Source of the DNA: Marsupella aquatica
Lineage: Eukaryota > Marchantiophyta
Reading direction: 5' to 3'
DNA: 64,000 nucleotides
NCBI GenBank assembly: GCA_973895155.1
Contig: OZ316895.1
Span: forward strand, 22,072,001-22,136,000
The notes below the pieces were generated by a model. The model was not told the origin of the DNA, did no database searches, and was given only the letters and a program-made list of their open reading frames with translations. The position numbers and the translations under genes were made by a program. Within the stretch, counting starts at the first letter, position 1. Each line of letters starts with the position of its first letter. Below, piece by piece: positions 23,630 to 35,881 of this stretch.

Positions 23630-26359
23630 TCAGGATTCAAAGGTCAAATTAGCTGCTCCAGATCTAGGCCTCTGCTTCATCACAACCCCTTCTAATATAC
23701 CGTCGGATCCAAATGTGCCGGTAAACTGAGAGGGCTCCACAGGTCCAGGTAAGCGGAATGAGACAGTAAAGGGTCCAGGTGGGCAAAGAAACTGTGACAT
23801 CATGTTGAATACCCTCTGACCCTTCACAATACGAGCCTCTCCAGTAGTCGTTGTCCCTCTGATAGTTACTTTCCCATCCCCTTCTACTTCACATTTAAAT
23901 TCACCTGCCACAGATAATAGAGCACAAACATGAGAACTTTCGAAGTCGCATCGGAGAAGAGAACCACCATGGTAGCAGGCGACAAAAGTCGAGGGTGCAC
24001 AGCCACCCATGAGAAGCTATCATATCCAAGAACCGTTCGACAGAAGAAACGGAAGTCATGACTCATTACGCGGCATCCTTCACAGCCTTCCCGCCATAAA
24101 TCCCATGCAACGGGTAAATGGGATGAACAGCAGACGGGACCAGCACCCAGCAAGTGGAGCTCACCGAAGAGTTACAGATTCTCAGACCTTATAAGGATCT
24201 TCCGGGCTTGAACTAGAAGCCTGGAAGGGCAAATAAAGTATCACAAAAAGTACCAAAACAGGCTTAAGAAACATTTCTGATTCTTCGCTCCATTGCACTC
24301 CACAGACGTTCCGAGCGATATGGAAATCCCCTGAGCTGCCCTGCAAGCTCAGCTACTGGACTTTCTAAAAACAGCTCAGTTACAATGTCTCCTTCCCATT
24401 TCCACTTATTTATTCTCACAATGATTCCCCCTGCTATAGCTACAGTGGATGGATTAATATGGAAGCTCGCTTGTGCTGAACTGTCCCTCCAGAACACCAC
24501 AAACGTGAGCAATGCAGCCTGGGGAATCCCTTCCCTTCCAGACGCGAACTGTCAGCCAAAAGCGGTCACCAGAGAGTGACACTGCACGGCCACCTTGAGC
24601 TCAAAACTCAGACGATGAACCATTCACCATCTAATTTTAATTCATTTACTTTGCATTGACTAGCATGGTACCAGGCACGACGGCCAGCAAGGAATTATCA
24701 CTCATGTGATCCATAGTCCGCACGGGGACACTCCAGATTCTGCATTGACTTGCCATGAATCCCCGTGGTTAATTGCATATGGTACAGGAAGTAAGAAGTA
24801 AGCAAGCGACAAGTGAAGTGATACCGAAGTTAAGAAAAATCCCTATTACTAAGAATAGCAAAGGCCAGAATGTGCGAGCTTGTGAGTGACATTTCTATAA
24901 AGCACGGCCGAAATTTAGCCCCGTTCTAAAAAACGTTACCAATAACCTGCGAGACTGTAAAGTAACAACAGAGGAAGCTGCACTTGCAGAGATTTCCACT
25001 CCATTCTAAAACTTCAATAGCAAGTACAAAACTCCTTGATACTGTAAGAAACGATGCAGGAGATTTAACAACGCTCTGCAGATTTTTCCAACCATTTGGG
25101 AATTTCGCAGAATCACCTCTAACTTCAATATGCAGACAAGGAATTTTCTGGACAAGTGACTGTAAACCAATTTATTATGCCCATGGACAAGAATTGAGTG
25201 AGGAATTCCGGAGAAAGGGCTCACCTTCATCTTTCTTAACCCCGGGCAAAGCCGTGCGAAAGAGGTAGGCGTCGTCCGAGACTCCAATATCAACTAATCC
25301 AATTAATGGCCCCGCCTGTCTTGCAGCTGCAGATCCCGTAAATACAATTGCAGGTTTGGCAACACTGATCACATTGTTCCATTGCTCCACAGTCAGTAGC
25401 GTGGGGAGCAGCATCATCGCAGGGCCGACCATACTCTTCGGAGCAGAGGAAGGAGCCCGCTCGGCTAAAGGAACGACTGAATCTGGGAGAGCGGGAGGAA
25501 TGTCCCCTCCCAATGGAAGCTTCTTCTTCCTCTTCTTCCGGACTCCATGATTATCCAAAAACGCTATCCCACCCGCACCAACACCAAGAGGCTGCCCTAA
25601 CTCCTGACCAGTGTCAAATCTCGCTTGCCTCTCTTCATCCCTGTCCGTCCTCAGCCCGTGCTGATATCCCTTCGCCTCCTCCCGCTCCACCGCCACATTG
25701 CTCAGCCCGCTCAGCCTCTTGAACCTCTCGACCTCGTCCACCCGCACCACCGGAACGTAAGGGTCATCAATAAACACTATGTTCTCGACTACTTTGTACG
25801 TTCCTTTGTACCGAGCATGCCTGTGCAAATGCGGAGGGAAGAAGCTCGGGAATTGGCGGTCATCTTCCAGAGTCTCCTTCACCGGGGGCGCCAGATGCCC
25901 CTGCAGAAACTTGTACAGCGACTGCAGCTTCACCTTCGCGCTGGGATGCGAATTCCGCAGCAGGTAGTAATACACGCTCTCGATTTCCGACAGCTTGCAC
26001 ACAGACCCTCCCAGCGATTCAGCCGCATAGCCAGGCAACTGCTCCGCCTCTCGCTGCAGCGCCGATTTTCTTGGCACCTCCTCGCGCACATCGGGCCCGA
26101 AGTACGTTCCAAGAATGAACACCAGCAAGAATCGTTGGTCATTTGTCGACGCTCCCACGCGAGGCTTCGAATTCGAGTTCGACACAATCGTCGTCACTGT
26201 AGTGATTACTCGAGCTGCACTCGGAATCCTCTCCTCTTCGTGGCCCGTCACAAATCCACTGTGCATCAGCGCCTCCACTGGAAACTCTCCCTCCATCTCT
26301 TCTTCTCTCCTCTTCACTTCTCTCCTCTTCTCTCCTCTTTCGTTTCCTTTGCTTTCCAT
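23630..26359 (-). CDS. HSP20-like (alpha-crystallin domain) protein
   Basis: Two exons, 26359-25225 and 23904-23630, join through a GT-AG phase-1 intron of about 1.3 kb and give 469 residues. The N-terminal half carries a conserved plant block (LGTYFGPDVREEVPRKSALQ, then SEIESVYYYLLRNSHPSAKV and ENIVFIDDPYVPVVRVDEVE). A Pro/Lys-rich linker follows. The C-terminal ~115 residues form an alpha-crystallin-like domain starting DDAYLFRTALPGVKKDEGEF and running through GKVTIRG. This matches the Arabidopsis HSP20-like group around At1g20870 and the IDM2-type proteins, some of which act with a DNA-demethylation complex. That link is family knowledge, not shown here. The start at 26359 gives a highly charged leader; an internal ATG at 26296 (MEGEFPVEAL) is equally plausible. 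The gene is divergent from VHA-H. Confidence 0.85.
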
Positions 26360-27401
26360 TGGTTTCTTCCTTTCCTCTCTTCCTTTCCTCTCTTCCTTTC
26401 CACTGTACTACGACCACGAGCACTGTTCAGCAAACTGCGCTGCTACGGTGCTTACGTCCCTTCCTCGACAACATTTCAAAGCTCTCAGCGTCATCGCGAG
26501 GCATGGCGGAACCGAGAAGTGAAGCGAGCAACGAGGATGGACGATGCTGCTCCAAAGGAAACAAAGCGAGGAAGGGAGAAAGGATCAAAGGAATGAAGCA
26601 ATCGCGCACCTCGATTGCGCGGGCGACGACACGAGGGGAGTGATGGGAGGAGTGGTGGTGGGCGGGTGAGGGTGAGGAACCGTCCGGATTGGGGAAAGCA
26701 AACGAGGAGTGAGGTGTGGGGCATGCAATTCAACCCCGCGTCGCATCGTTTCTCCGTGTCGTGCTCGTTCCGGTCCTAGGTAAGGTACGGTACCGGTCGT
26801 TGTTGTTCGTGTCGGACAGGGACAAGGTACAGTACCGTAATTGGGCGCCAGCTTGGCAGCTTGAGTTAGACAAACGGGTACACGATGTGACCGCGGTTAA
26901 GTGTAGGATAAGTAGATAACCCATGGCACTGACGGGGTCAGCCCTCATGGTTTGAGCATTTAGAGCCATAGGACAAGAAGCCCTGTCAATTGGGCATAGA
27001 CCCTGAGTGCACTTTTGCCCCATTTTCAGTGAAAAACTTTCATCTTAGTCTCACCCCCTCCCCCCCCCCCCAGTCCCCCAGGGGTGCCTGAAGTCTCATA
27101 ACCCCCGGAGCCAAGCCAATGCTGCAATTGCAGTTGAATTTGGGAAATTTCCTAATTAGCAATCTGGATAGGTTTGCAAATGTGATACCCCCTTTTTGGC
27201 AGTTTGGAGATCCAAACTCAGTGTTTTTTGGTTTATTGCAAATGCAGGTTTGCAACTTTTCTCGCACAGATGACACTCGCATTGGGTCCAAAAAGTAAAT
27301 AAGCTGGAGGGTACCACTGAAACTTGGTTGTGGAAATTGTAGTAAATTTTGATTGATGAGGAGTATAGAACAGCAGCCAGAATAATGTGCTGCTGCTGAT
27401 C
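26360..27401. promoter_or_regulatory. Divergent promoter region, HSP20-like / VHA-H
   Basis: About 1 kb separates the two divergent start codons. It includes a palindrome-rich stretch near 26783-26840 with repeated GGTAC and AGTACCGTA motifs, and a C homopolymer near 27060-27070. Shared regulation is possible but not shown. Confidence 0.35.
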
Positions 27402-30400
27402 ATGGAGCCTGAGCTTACAACAAAAGCGGTTTGTTTCTTGACCAAACACATTGGAGAACCTTGCTATCTGTCTGGGTGACCACCAGAACTCTTTATCAAG
27501 TTTGGGACTGTTTTGGAGTGAGAGGAAGCATCACCATAGTATATGACCGATTATATGTGATTTGGAACTGTCCTACATCTTTCGTCCACTCATAGGATTG
27601 TAATTATGGAGAGTTGTTCTTTATCTTTGACAGAGAGGGCTTACAAAGGGGTTGGACTGGGTGCCCCTCATGTCCAACTTTGTGCTGGTGGGTCTAAGAT
27701 TATAGGAAGGAAAAATCTGGTGTTGCTGGTCCTTGTTGCAATAAGAGAATGGTACTCACAAAACTGTAGTAGAAAAACTGAAACATACAAAAGGAGGGGA
27801 TATCACATAATTATCCCAAGAGTGCTATTAGAAGCAAGTGGACATTCATCAGTTTATTCTTGATTTCCAAAATGCATGGAGGTTCAAAAATACATCAAAT
27901 GGGAAACATTTACATTTTCAATTCAAGAATAGACTGAACGTTTCAAACTTTGGTGGTCAGGTTTTGAAGCGAGATATACCATGGGAGACATATATGACAG
28001 CCAAGCTCATAACTGGCACAGGTCTGCAACTGTTGAGGCGCTATGACCACAAACCAGAAAATGTGCAAGCTGCCTTGCTGGACGAGGTGAGCTGTGATGG
28101 AGGTGAGCCATGGATGTTGCATTACAATTTGAATGTTAGTTTCCTCCCAAATCTTGTAGAAAGCATCGATAACTTGAGTTGAAAGGCTCTCACCTTCAAT
28201 CTACTGTGAGGACAGTTATTGTAATAAGATTTACATTATAATTGTGAATGCATGAAGGCATACATCCAGGTCCCTTTTCAACTTAGTTCATTCTCCTCTT
28301 TTGGACTCAGCCCATGTATCACCCATGCCTGGATATGATGCATGTCTCAACGCATGTTCAGATGTCATAATTTGGATCTTCTTCATCGTCAGTCTCCTAT
28401 TCCAAACTTTCTGTTTCTTTTGATTTCTTCCAGCTGGTACCCTTCACCAACTCAAAGAATTACATAAAAAGAAGAGGAGAGTTTGGCATAGGCGACTTAC
28501 TCAGTACCTTGTCCCTTAAATTAATTCAGTTTTAATTGTATGTACTGTACATCAGAAGCATCCCCAGGGTCTTGAAGTCGAAAGGGATCCATTTTGTTGC
28601 AAAGCTTCGTTTGAGACAAATAGATCTGTGTCAGATTGAATATAAAATTCCTGACTAAAATTGGACCTACACTTTCCTTTGTAGAATGGTGTTGCCTATG
28701 TGAAAGTGTTTGTGGGGATCCTTCGAGATATTTCCAAGGAGGATACACTGGAGTACATTGTGGCAGTAATCGATGACATGCTCTCAGGTACCTTAGAACT
28801 TGGTTTAGATTCATAGTTCTAGACTCACAAACAAATACTCATTAATACAAAAAAGAAGCATTTTAAAAACTCATAAGGCATCTAAGATTTGTTAATAGGG
28901 CTTTTAATTGAACATGCATATCCGTCCGTCACAATGATAATAGTCCCATCACCCCCCAGTTGTTGGTACTTCACTATCCTTTGGGTCATTGACATTTGTC
29001 AAGACTAGCTTGTGCAGCTAACCCTAAAAGAGCAAGGCTATTCCACGACAAGTTTCTTGAGAGTATAAACATATATGATCCATTTTTGAGGCAAGAATCC
29101 TTATATGCCATTTTTGCTGCAGGCCATCTATTGTTGGATCATGCTGAACTGAACATGTGAAATTACTTATGGCCATTAGAAGGAATATTCCAATGATTCA
29201 TACTTTCCAATGTATTCCAATCTGGCCTTGAAGTACCCATGTGGAAGCTCTGTTCTTATGAGTACTGTATCTGGTTTTAGCGGTAAATTGTCTTCTAATT
29301 TCATGCAGGTTGCTCTTGAAAAGAAAGTGGTTCATACAAGAAACTAGTTGCAAGATTCTCACTCTTATCCTCAGGTAAGGACTTTGTTATGAAAATGATA
29401 CACTGTTCACTCCCCTTTAGTGTTACACACACTCATTTGAGAGGAGAAAATTTTGGGCTCTACTCATAAACTAGTGTTACTCACACCAATGCTGTCATAC
29501 TAATGTTGTGTGCATGACGTAGTAGTGTTCCATTGGTCTCAAGAGTGGAAAATTTGTGGGGGGGAACTAAATAACTTTGAAAATCAAGAATTAGTGTTAA
29601 TTTTCACTCAAGATCACCCACATTTTTTAGCACTTTAAACAAAAATGGGAAAAAAGTACTGTAGTTTGAAAAAACCACAAGAATTAGTGTTACTTTGGAA
29701 TCAAGATCACATTCACAATATTTCTGGTTATTAACTCTGATTCTTGAATAACATTAATCACAGTGAATGGTGTACTTCTTTTGTCACATGTGGGCTTGCG
29801 GAAATTGGCATAATTATTCCAGCTTGCTGTGAGTCTCACTTAATCCTTCAATTCATTACCATGCTAGAGTTATGCAGTGCCAAGCCAAGTGACGAGTTCT
29901 ATGAGAGTGAGGAGAACACTCCAGCTGGAAAGCAACCAATCAGTGATCTTGATAAAACTCTGGGGGCTCTTGTCAACTGGTTGTGTGGTCAAGTGAGCAA
30001 TCTTGAACTTAGCAATTTTCTTTGGAGCAGGATTGGGAGTAGTTGCAGGCATAGCGGTTATTCATAATTGTCTCCAATAGACTCAATATGTCCACAATTC
30101 CATTTGATTTTACGAGGATCTTTTATCTCAAACAGATTTTCCAACATGCAATTTTAATTTTCTAGAAATTTACCAGATGTATGCAACAAAAGATCTACTA
30201 TTTTGTGATCTCATGCTGACAACTGATTGTTTTTCCAGTTGAGGCATCCAGCCCATCCAACGCGTGCCATTGCAACTGCAGTAAGCTCCTTGGCAACTAT
30301 ACTCCGGGACAACAAAGTTCGGGAACTACTCTTGAAGTCTGGCGGTGTCAAGTTACTTGCAAATTTAATCTTACCGCCATCATCACAACAATATGTTCAG

Positions 30401-32627
30401 GTAGAACCCAATTGTAAGTGGAGGCTCGAATGATAGCAATTGTTTACTCGTACTTGTCATTGGTTCTCCCAACTATGTCCTGCCTTTGGTACTAAAGGGA
30501 GAAAATGTTCTAATACCTTTGTTGGTGGCTTGCAGATGTTGTATGAAGCAATACTTTGTGTTTGGCTGTTAACATTCTATGAGCCAGTGTTTGGGGCAAT
30601 GACTGAAGCAACAATGGTGCCACGACTGGTGGAAGTTGTGAAGCTTTCAACAAAGGAAAAGGTACCTTGCAAGCATCTTGTGCTTAACCGTGCACTAGCC
30701 TGATTACCCGTTCCTTGAGGAAAAAGAAAAAGTCTTCCAGAAAAGGATTCCATGCTATGTTTGTTTGCACCCTCACTTTCATTCATGCCCTCAGTTAGAG
30801 TCATTGTCTAGAGGCCGCTTCACTCAAGACAGCAAGCCCATGGAATAGTTCTTGATTGTGCTTTATTTAGTTAGGTTGACATCATTCCTTATGAAACTTG
30901 CTGTGAATTCAAACAAAAATTACCCAGATTGGGACGATGTTTATGTGGTTAAACTGTGGTTTTAGAACAGGTCACAAGGGTAGCCCTTCTGAGTCTGAGA
31001 AACCTTGTCACAAAGGGATCATTTGTATCTGAGTTGGTGAAGCTGGAATTTCTAAAAATCATCAAAAATACAAGGCAACAAACTTGGGCTGATGAGGTAG
31101 TTGTCACAATCATGACCAACTCTTAAACATGTGAATCTATTAATTGCCAATCAGTCTCAAAACTGTTTTCAGTTCTTTGTCAACATATACTGTAAAGAAA
31201 TGGAATATATCACTGCAATTCTTTATCCTTACTTGGGTTCTTGTAGGACTTGGAAGAGACCTTGGATGTTCTGGAAGCGGCTGTTGAGGAAAATATCAAG
31301 GATCTGAGTTCTTTTGAAAGATATAAGGAGGAGGTGTTGTCTGGGTTCTTGGACTGGACCCCTATGCACAAAGATCCCATTTTTTGGCACCAGAATTACA
31401 AGAAATTTGAGGAGGATGATTACCAGGTATGGCTAGTTTAACTCATAAGAAACATGTGTTTCATGAATTAACGGTGGTGAATTCTCCATTGGAGTGTCCA
31501 GGTCATTTTTTAATTACAATTTTCTATATTCCTTGTGAACCTCACTGACAAGGTGAAGCCAACAGAGCAGACAGGACCCATGATCAAAATACAAGAGACC
31601 CTGCAGAGTCCCCAGAGTAAGCGCAATAGCAAAACGAGCCATTGATCACCTCTAACATACTTCCATATGGAACTAAAACCACAACTAATGCAACATCACT
31701 AATTGGCAGAACAACACCCCCACAACACCAAACACATCAAAATGTCACCTCTGGTACCATGAAGGGGCCGGGGCTGTGAAGCTACAACTAACCTGATTGA
31801 TTATGATCAGAGTGTTCAAGTCATTGAACTAAAGAGATGAGCATTCAAGCCCAAAAACATCTTTCCCATTTGAACTCGCTTTTGAACAACAAAAATTGCA
31901 AAACAATATTACTTTGTGAATTGAAGTAATTTTGGACTCATAGATGCAAAATTTGAACAATTGTTGAATGACTGCTTTGGATCATGAGCCCACCAGAGCT
32001 TGTTAACCAGATCAGTAATCAGTCACTGATATCAGTTTAACTCAGTGTCCTGGCCGAGCGCATACATCCCTTCAACGGCCTCGCTGAGTTGCGATCTTGA
32101 GTAGCTGGTGGAGCAAATCAAAAGAATTTTTTACCTTCTTTCTTAGATCCCTATCTGATTTGGGCTGGGTATGTTCCTAGGTATGTTTTGAGCCTTATCC
32201 TTTTGTACGATTAATAAGTCTCTCCTCTCACTCGGGCTCTCACTAGAGAATGTGAATGGCTAAATCATGCACTTGTGCAGTTGTGAAGACTATGGCACGA
32301 AGTCTCGGAAAATGGGTCCAACCATCTTTGCCCCTCCACTGATCTTTACATTTAATTTGAAATTTGGCTACTTTCTTGCAGGTGCTAAGAATTTTGATCT
32401 CAATTCTAGAGAACTCTAGGGATCCAAGGACTTTGGCGGTGGCTTGTCAAGACATTTATCAGTTCATTGGTAGCCATCCAATTGGGAGAGGCATCATCTC
32501 ATCGTTGAATGCAAAGCACTGGGTAATGCGATTAATGCAACATGATAACCCAGAAGTAGTGAAGGAGGCGCTGCTATGTGTGCAACGAATTCTTCTCAGC
32601 CCCAAATATGCTGAATGCATAGAGTAA
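27402..32627 (+). CDS. VHA-H: Vacuolar H+-ATPase subunit H
   Basis: Peripheral V1 subunit that couples V1 to V0 and inhibits free V1. Exons: 27402-27428, 27961-28086, 28685-28787, 29018-29090, 29309-29374, 29878-29992, 30239-30400, 30536-30661, 30971-31096, 31247-31426, 32382-32627. The frame is open throughout and encodes 449 residues, the usual plant length. Exon 1 is a 9-codon microexon (MEPELTTKA) that joins [10 protein letters not shown] as in other plant VHA-H proteins. Further hallmarks are [41 protein letters not shown] and the terminal [13 protein letters not shown]. Armadillo/HEAT-like helices fill most of the protein. The intron after exon 4 begins with GC (AG|GCAAGA), a non-canonical GC-AG intron; all others are GT-AG. 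Confidence 0.95.
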
Positions 32628-33840
32628 ATTGCAGAGCTACTGTAGGTAGTTCAGCAAGTGTAATTTGTGGCTGATTTAGAATGAGCCAATGTCAAATGGC
32701 CATGATGCACATTATTCTAATCTAGTTGTAATCACAAGGACAACAATCATTGTTTTGTATATGATTTGTTTTAAGCACACAGGGAGGAGCTCCAGGGTAC
32801 TGCTTCTTGAGATTTGTTGGCCACATGAATGTAAGCCTGATTGTAAGACAGTGGATTTTATTTAGCCACATATGTAGGTGTCCACTAGTCAAAGGAGTGT
32901 CTGTGAAATTATAATCTGTCCTATAATTCTGCCCCTTGAATTGCATGCCCTGGCAGTGAGCCACATAATTCTTTGAGGTGCTTTCCTTGTGCTTACTTGG
33001 GTGCCTACAACACCAAAGATGGTTGCTTCCGGGGTTTCTTCATGAGAAACTTTTCATTTGTTCTAGACTTATTTAAGCTCTCAAAGTTTGAGAATTGAAT
33101 TGGGGAGCCACTTCCTATATCTCAATAGAATTTCATTTAGTGCAATGAAGCATCCATTTTCTTTACAATTTAGCAACATGCACTTACTTAAGATGCACCC
33201 TAGCAGGTAATCTATCTAGTATTAAAATGCAATCAAAAAGCTATATATCTAGACAATGGCCTATGGTCTGGAGTGATCAAAGCCTCACCATTCAGAGGGC
33301 ACATGCCTAAACGGTGGGGGTTGACTGGAGACAGACATGATTGATATTCACCATATAATCGTTAGGGAAGCTCAGACATTCAGGCTAGTCAAAGGTAAAA
33401 ATGAATGTATATCACACATCCACAATATCACTCTCACCCCTCTTGCATACCTCAACAAAATTTTGTCATTAATCATCCCACCAACACAGTCATTATAGAG
33501 AGCTTGAGAGTAATTATCCAACGAGGGATCCACAACTGAAAGTAAGATGTACTCAGGTATCTACTAAATTCCAGAAGAAAGCTTCGTTGAGGCATAGCAT
33601 ACATCACAGATAAAATGAGTCTACAGCACGCTATAATAATTATTTGTTTATATTTACATATGTATACAGAGGGGGATTTTATAAAACACAGCTAGGACAA
33701 TCAAGCCACATTCATTTGCTTGATACAATCTTTGTCGTGTGTATTTGTAAGTGATGCATTTGGGAAGGATGAACCAGGTAAAGCTTTTACTTGTCAGTAA
33801 AGCTTGCTTTCCAAAAATAGTTCAAATTCTCTGAGGTAAA

Positions 33841-33997
33841 ATCTCCATAAAACATGGGTTGACTTCATCCCGGGACTTCATAGGGAGTGATTATGAAGGA
33901 ATCTCGATAAAACATGGGTTGACTTCATCCCGGGACTTCATAGGGAGTGATTATGAAGGAATCTTGATACAACTTGGGTTGTATTCATAGGGAATAA
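33841..33997. repeat. 60 bp tandem repeat, 2.6 units
   Basis: Units at 33841-33900 and 33901-33960 start ATCTCCATAAAACATGGG and ATCTCGATAAAACATGGG and differ at a single base. A partial diverged unit follows. The near identity implies a recent duplication. Confidence 0.9.
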
Positions 33998-35203
33998 TCA
34001 CAAATAGAGGATCCACTTCTCTATGGAACCAAACTCTAGCCATTTGGAGTAAGAATGTCAGGTCCCACTCCCAAGAATTTTCCAGGGATCTTACAACAAG
34101 GGTGACAAAAAATACAAATTCAGACTCCTTCTGAAGCACATGCCACTTTTGGATATTTGAGATTGCCTACTCGTTCTGGATCTCACTAGCCACTTTCCCA
34201 CCAATAGTAGGGTCTAATAGCTACAATGTGACAAGTTTTCCTTAATCTAGGGAGATCTAATGTTAAAAAGTAACTCCTAACCTAGATCCACCATAAACAG
34301 ATGGCACCCCCTTGGTCTCCCAACATAATGTAGACTGTATGCATGGCTCAAAAGACACAGGTCAACAATACCTGTATTACAATGCCTTGGTCCCACGGTT
34401 AGATGCTCCGTTAGATGTTGTTTGCCTCTGCCAGTTCCCCATTAGGTGATAGAGAATGACCTCCATTGTTTACAAGTGTCAAGTTCTTTATGTGCAAAGG
34501 GCTTTAGTTTAGTGAAACCCATAGTTAGCATGGGGGTTTGTGCAAAAGCTGGGTGACTTGCGCAGCTTGAACACTCAGAGCCTCAGTTGCTGCAATAAAG
34601 ATTGCTATTGCTGGCTTATGCTTGCTGGGATGACCTCGGGGGCCTCAATCCAAGGGGTGTCTCATATCACGCTCGAAGTTTTGGGGGAATAAACACCCTA
34701 AAAGTTAAGTCAATAAAGTTTTTTTTAGGAATTTTTTTACCCCTAACTTAATGGAATATTCCAAGAATATTCATATATTTGATTTAAAAAACCCCTATGA
34801 TTCTTATAATTCTCAAAATTGGATTAAAATAACCCTAATGTTCTTCAACAAAAATTTAAAAGTATTTCACTAAACCCAATAAAAAAACCCTATATTTATT
34901 CGCGCGTGATGGGTCAGAAGAAAAGAAGTGAGGACCCCGGGGGGATGACTTGTCAAACAAACCCTGGACTTATGTGGATCCGTGCTGGGTGGGTTGCATT
35001 CAAAAATGTGAACATACATGGTCAACTTATGAAGCTTGAACTTGGAAATTCACTAGCTGCAATGAAGATGGTTACAATTGGCTTATATTTGCTGGGATGG
35101 TTGATTTCTAACAAACTCTTTTCTTTCAGGGATCCACAGTTGTGCACAGGAGGAAGCATTGGGAAATGTGAGGACATGCACACCTTCATGTCACCTTCTG
35201 GTA

Positions 35204-35432
35204 ACAATGGGCAGCATTGAATGGCAAGACCCTATAGATAGCAATAAAGCAATAAATGAGTTTCTCACAAAATCTTGTCTAAAATGCACCATAATGGGCA
35301 ACATTGAATGGTGGAACCCAACAGGCAATAGGGGATGAGTTTCCCACTAAACATGTCCAAACCTGCACCATAAAGGCAACATTGAATGGTAGGATATATG
35401 AGTAGGCAATGATGTACAAGTTTTGCACCATA
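35204..35432. repeat. Degenerate ~80 bp tandem array, 3 units
   Basis: Units begin AATGGGCAGCATTGAATGG, AATGGGCAACATTGAATGG and AAAGGCAACATTGAATGG, and each ends near TGCACCAT. The same phrase reappears at 41797 in the same orientation, so this belongs to a dispersed family flanking the Harbinger region. Confidence 0.75.
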
Positions 35433-35881
35433 ACTCAACCAGAATTGCACCATAAGGGCAGGATTGCCTTGCTGGTAATCACACATCAAAATGTGACTGC
35501 ATTCATTGATCCAAAAAAAAAACTAGGATTATCACAGTATACTACCATACATAATAGAGATATTTGTAAAGTGACAAATATTGGGGCTACTCGCCTAGGG
35601 TTGAAGTTAACTAAGGATGAGCCGGTAGAAGTGGAACTCCGGTTAAGCGTTTCCATTACAAAGCGAACAAAAACAGGATGATAAGTTTTTCTTGAGGGAA
35701 ACGCTCAAAAAAACTTTCCCATCCCGAATTGATTTTCGACAAGCTGGGCAGTCGAAAGGCAAAATGTGCGGGCAGACATTGAACGTAGCTCAGTCACTTG
35801 CACTCACTGGCCATGCAGTCAGTGGCAAACATGGCAGAGAAGCAGCTCCGATCGCGATCAATACCCCTCGGTGAATCAAGA

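Larger units (their letters stand above)
32628..35881. other. Spacer with several local repeats
   Basis: Follows VHA-H; the first few hundred bases should be its 3' UTR. Separately listed are the 60 bp tandem repeat and the array at 35204-35432. The part from 34690 to 34900 is very AT-rich. No protein domain was recognised. Confidence 0.5.

Noticed and set aside
25625-26596. 323-codon plus-strand frame opposite the HSP20-like exon
   Set aside because: It is the complement of a well-supported exon; composition is that of antisense purine-rich codons and no motif is present.
28521-28814. Minus-strand 97-codon frame within VHA-H
   Set aside because: Antisense to VHA-H exon 3 and its introns, no domain.
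33841-33997. CRISPR-like array
   Set aside because: Adjacent units without spacers in a plant nuclear context; simple tandem duplication.
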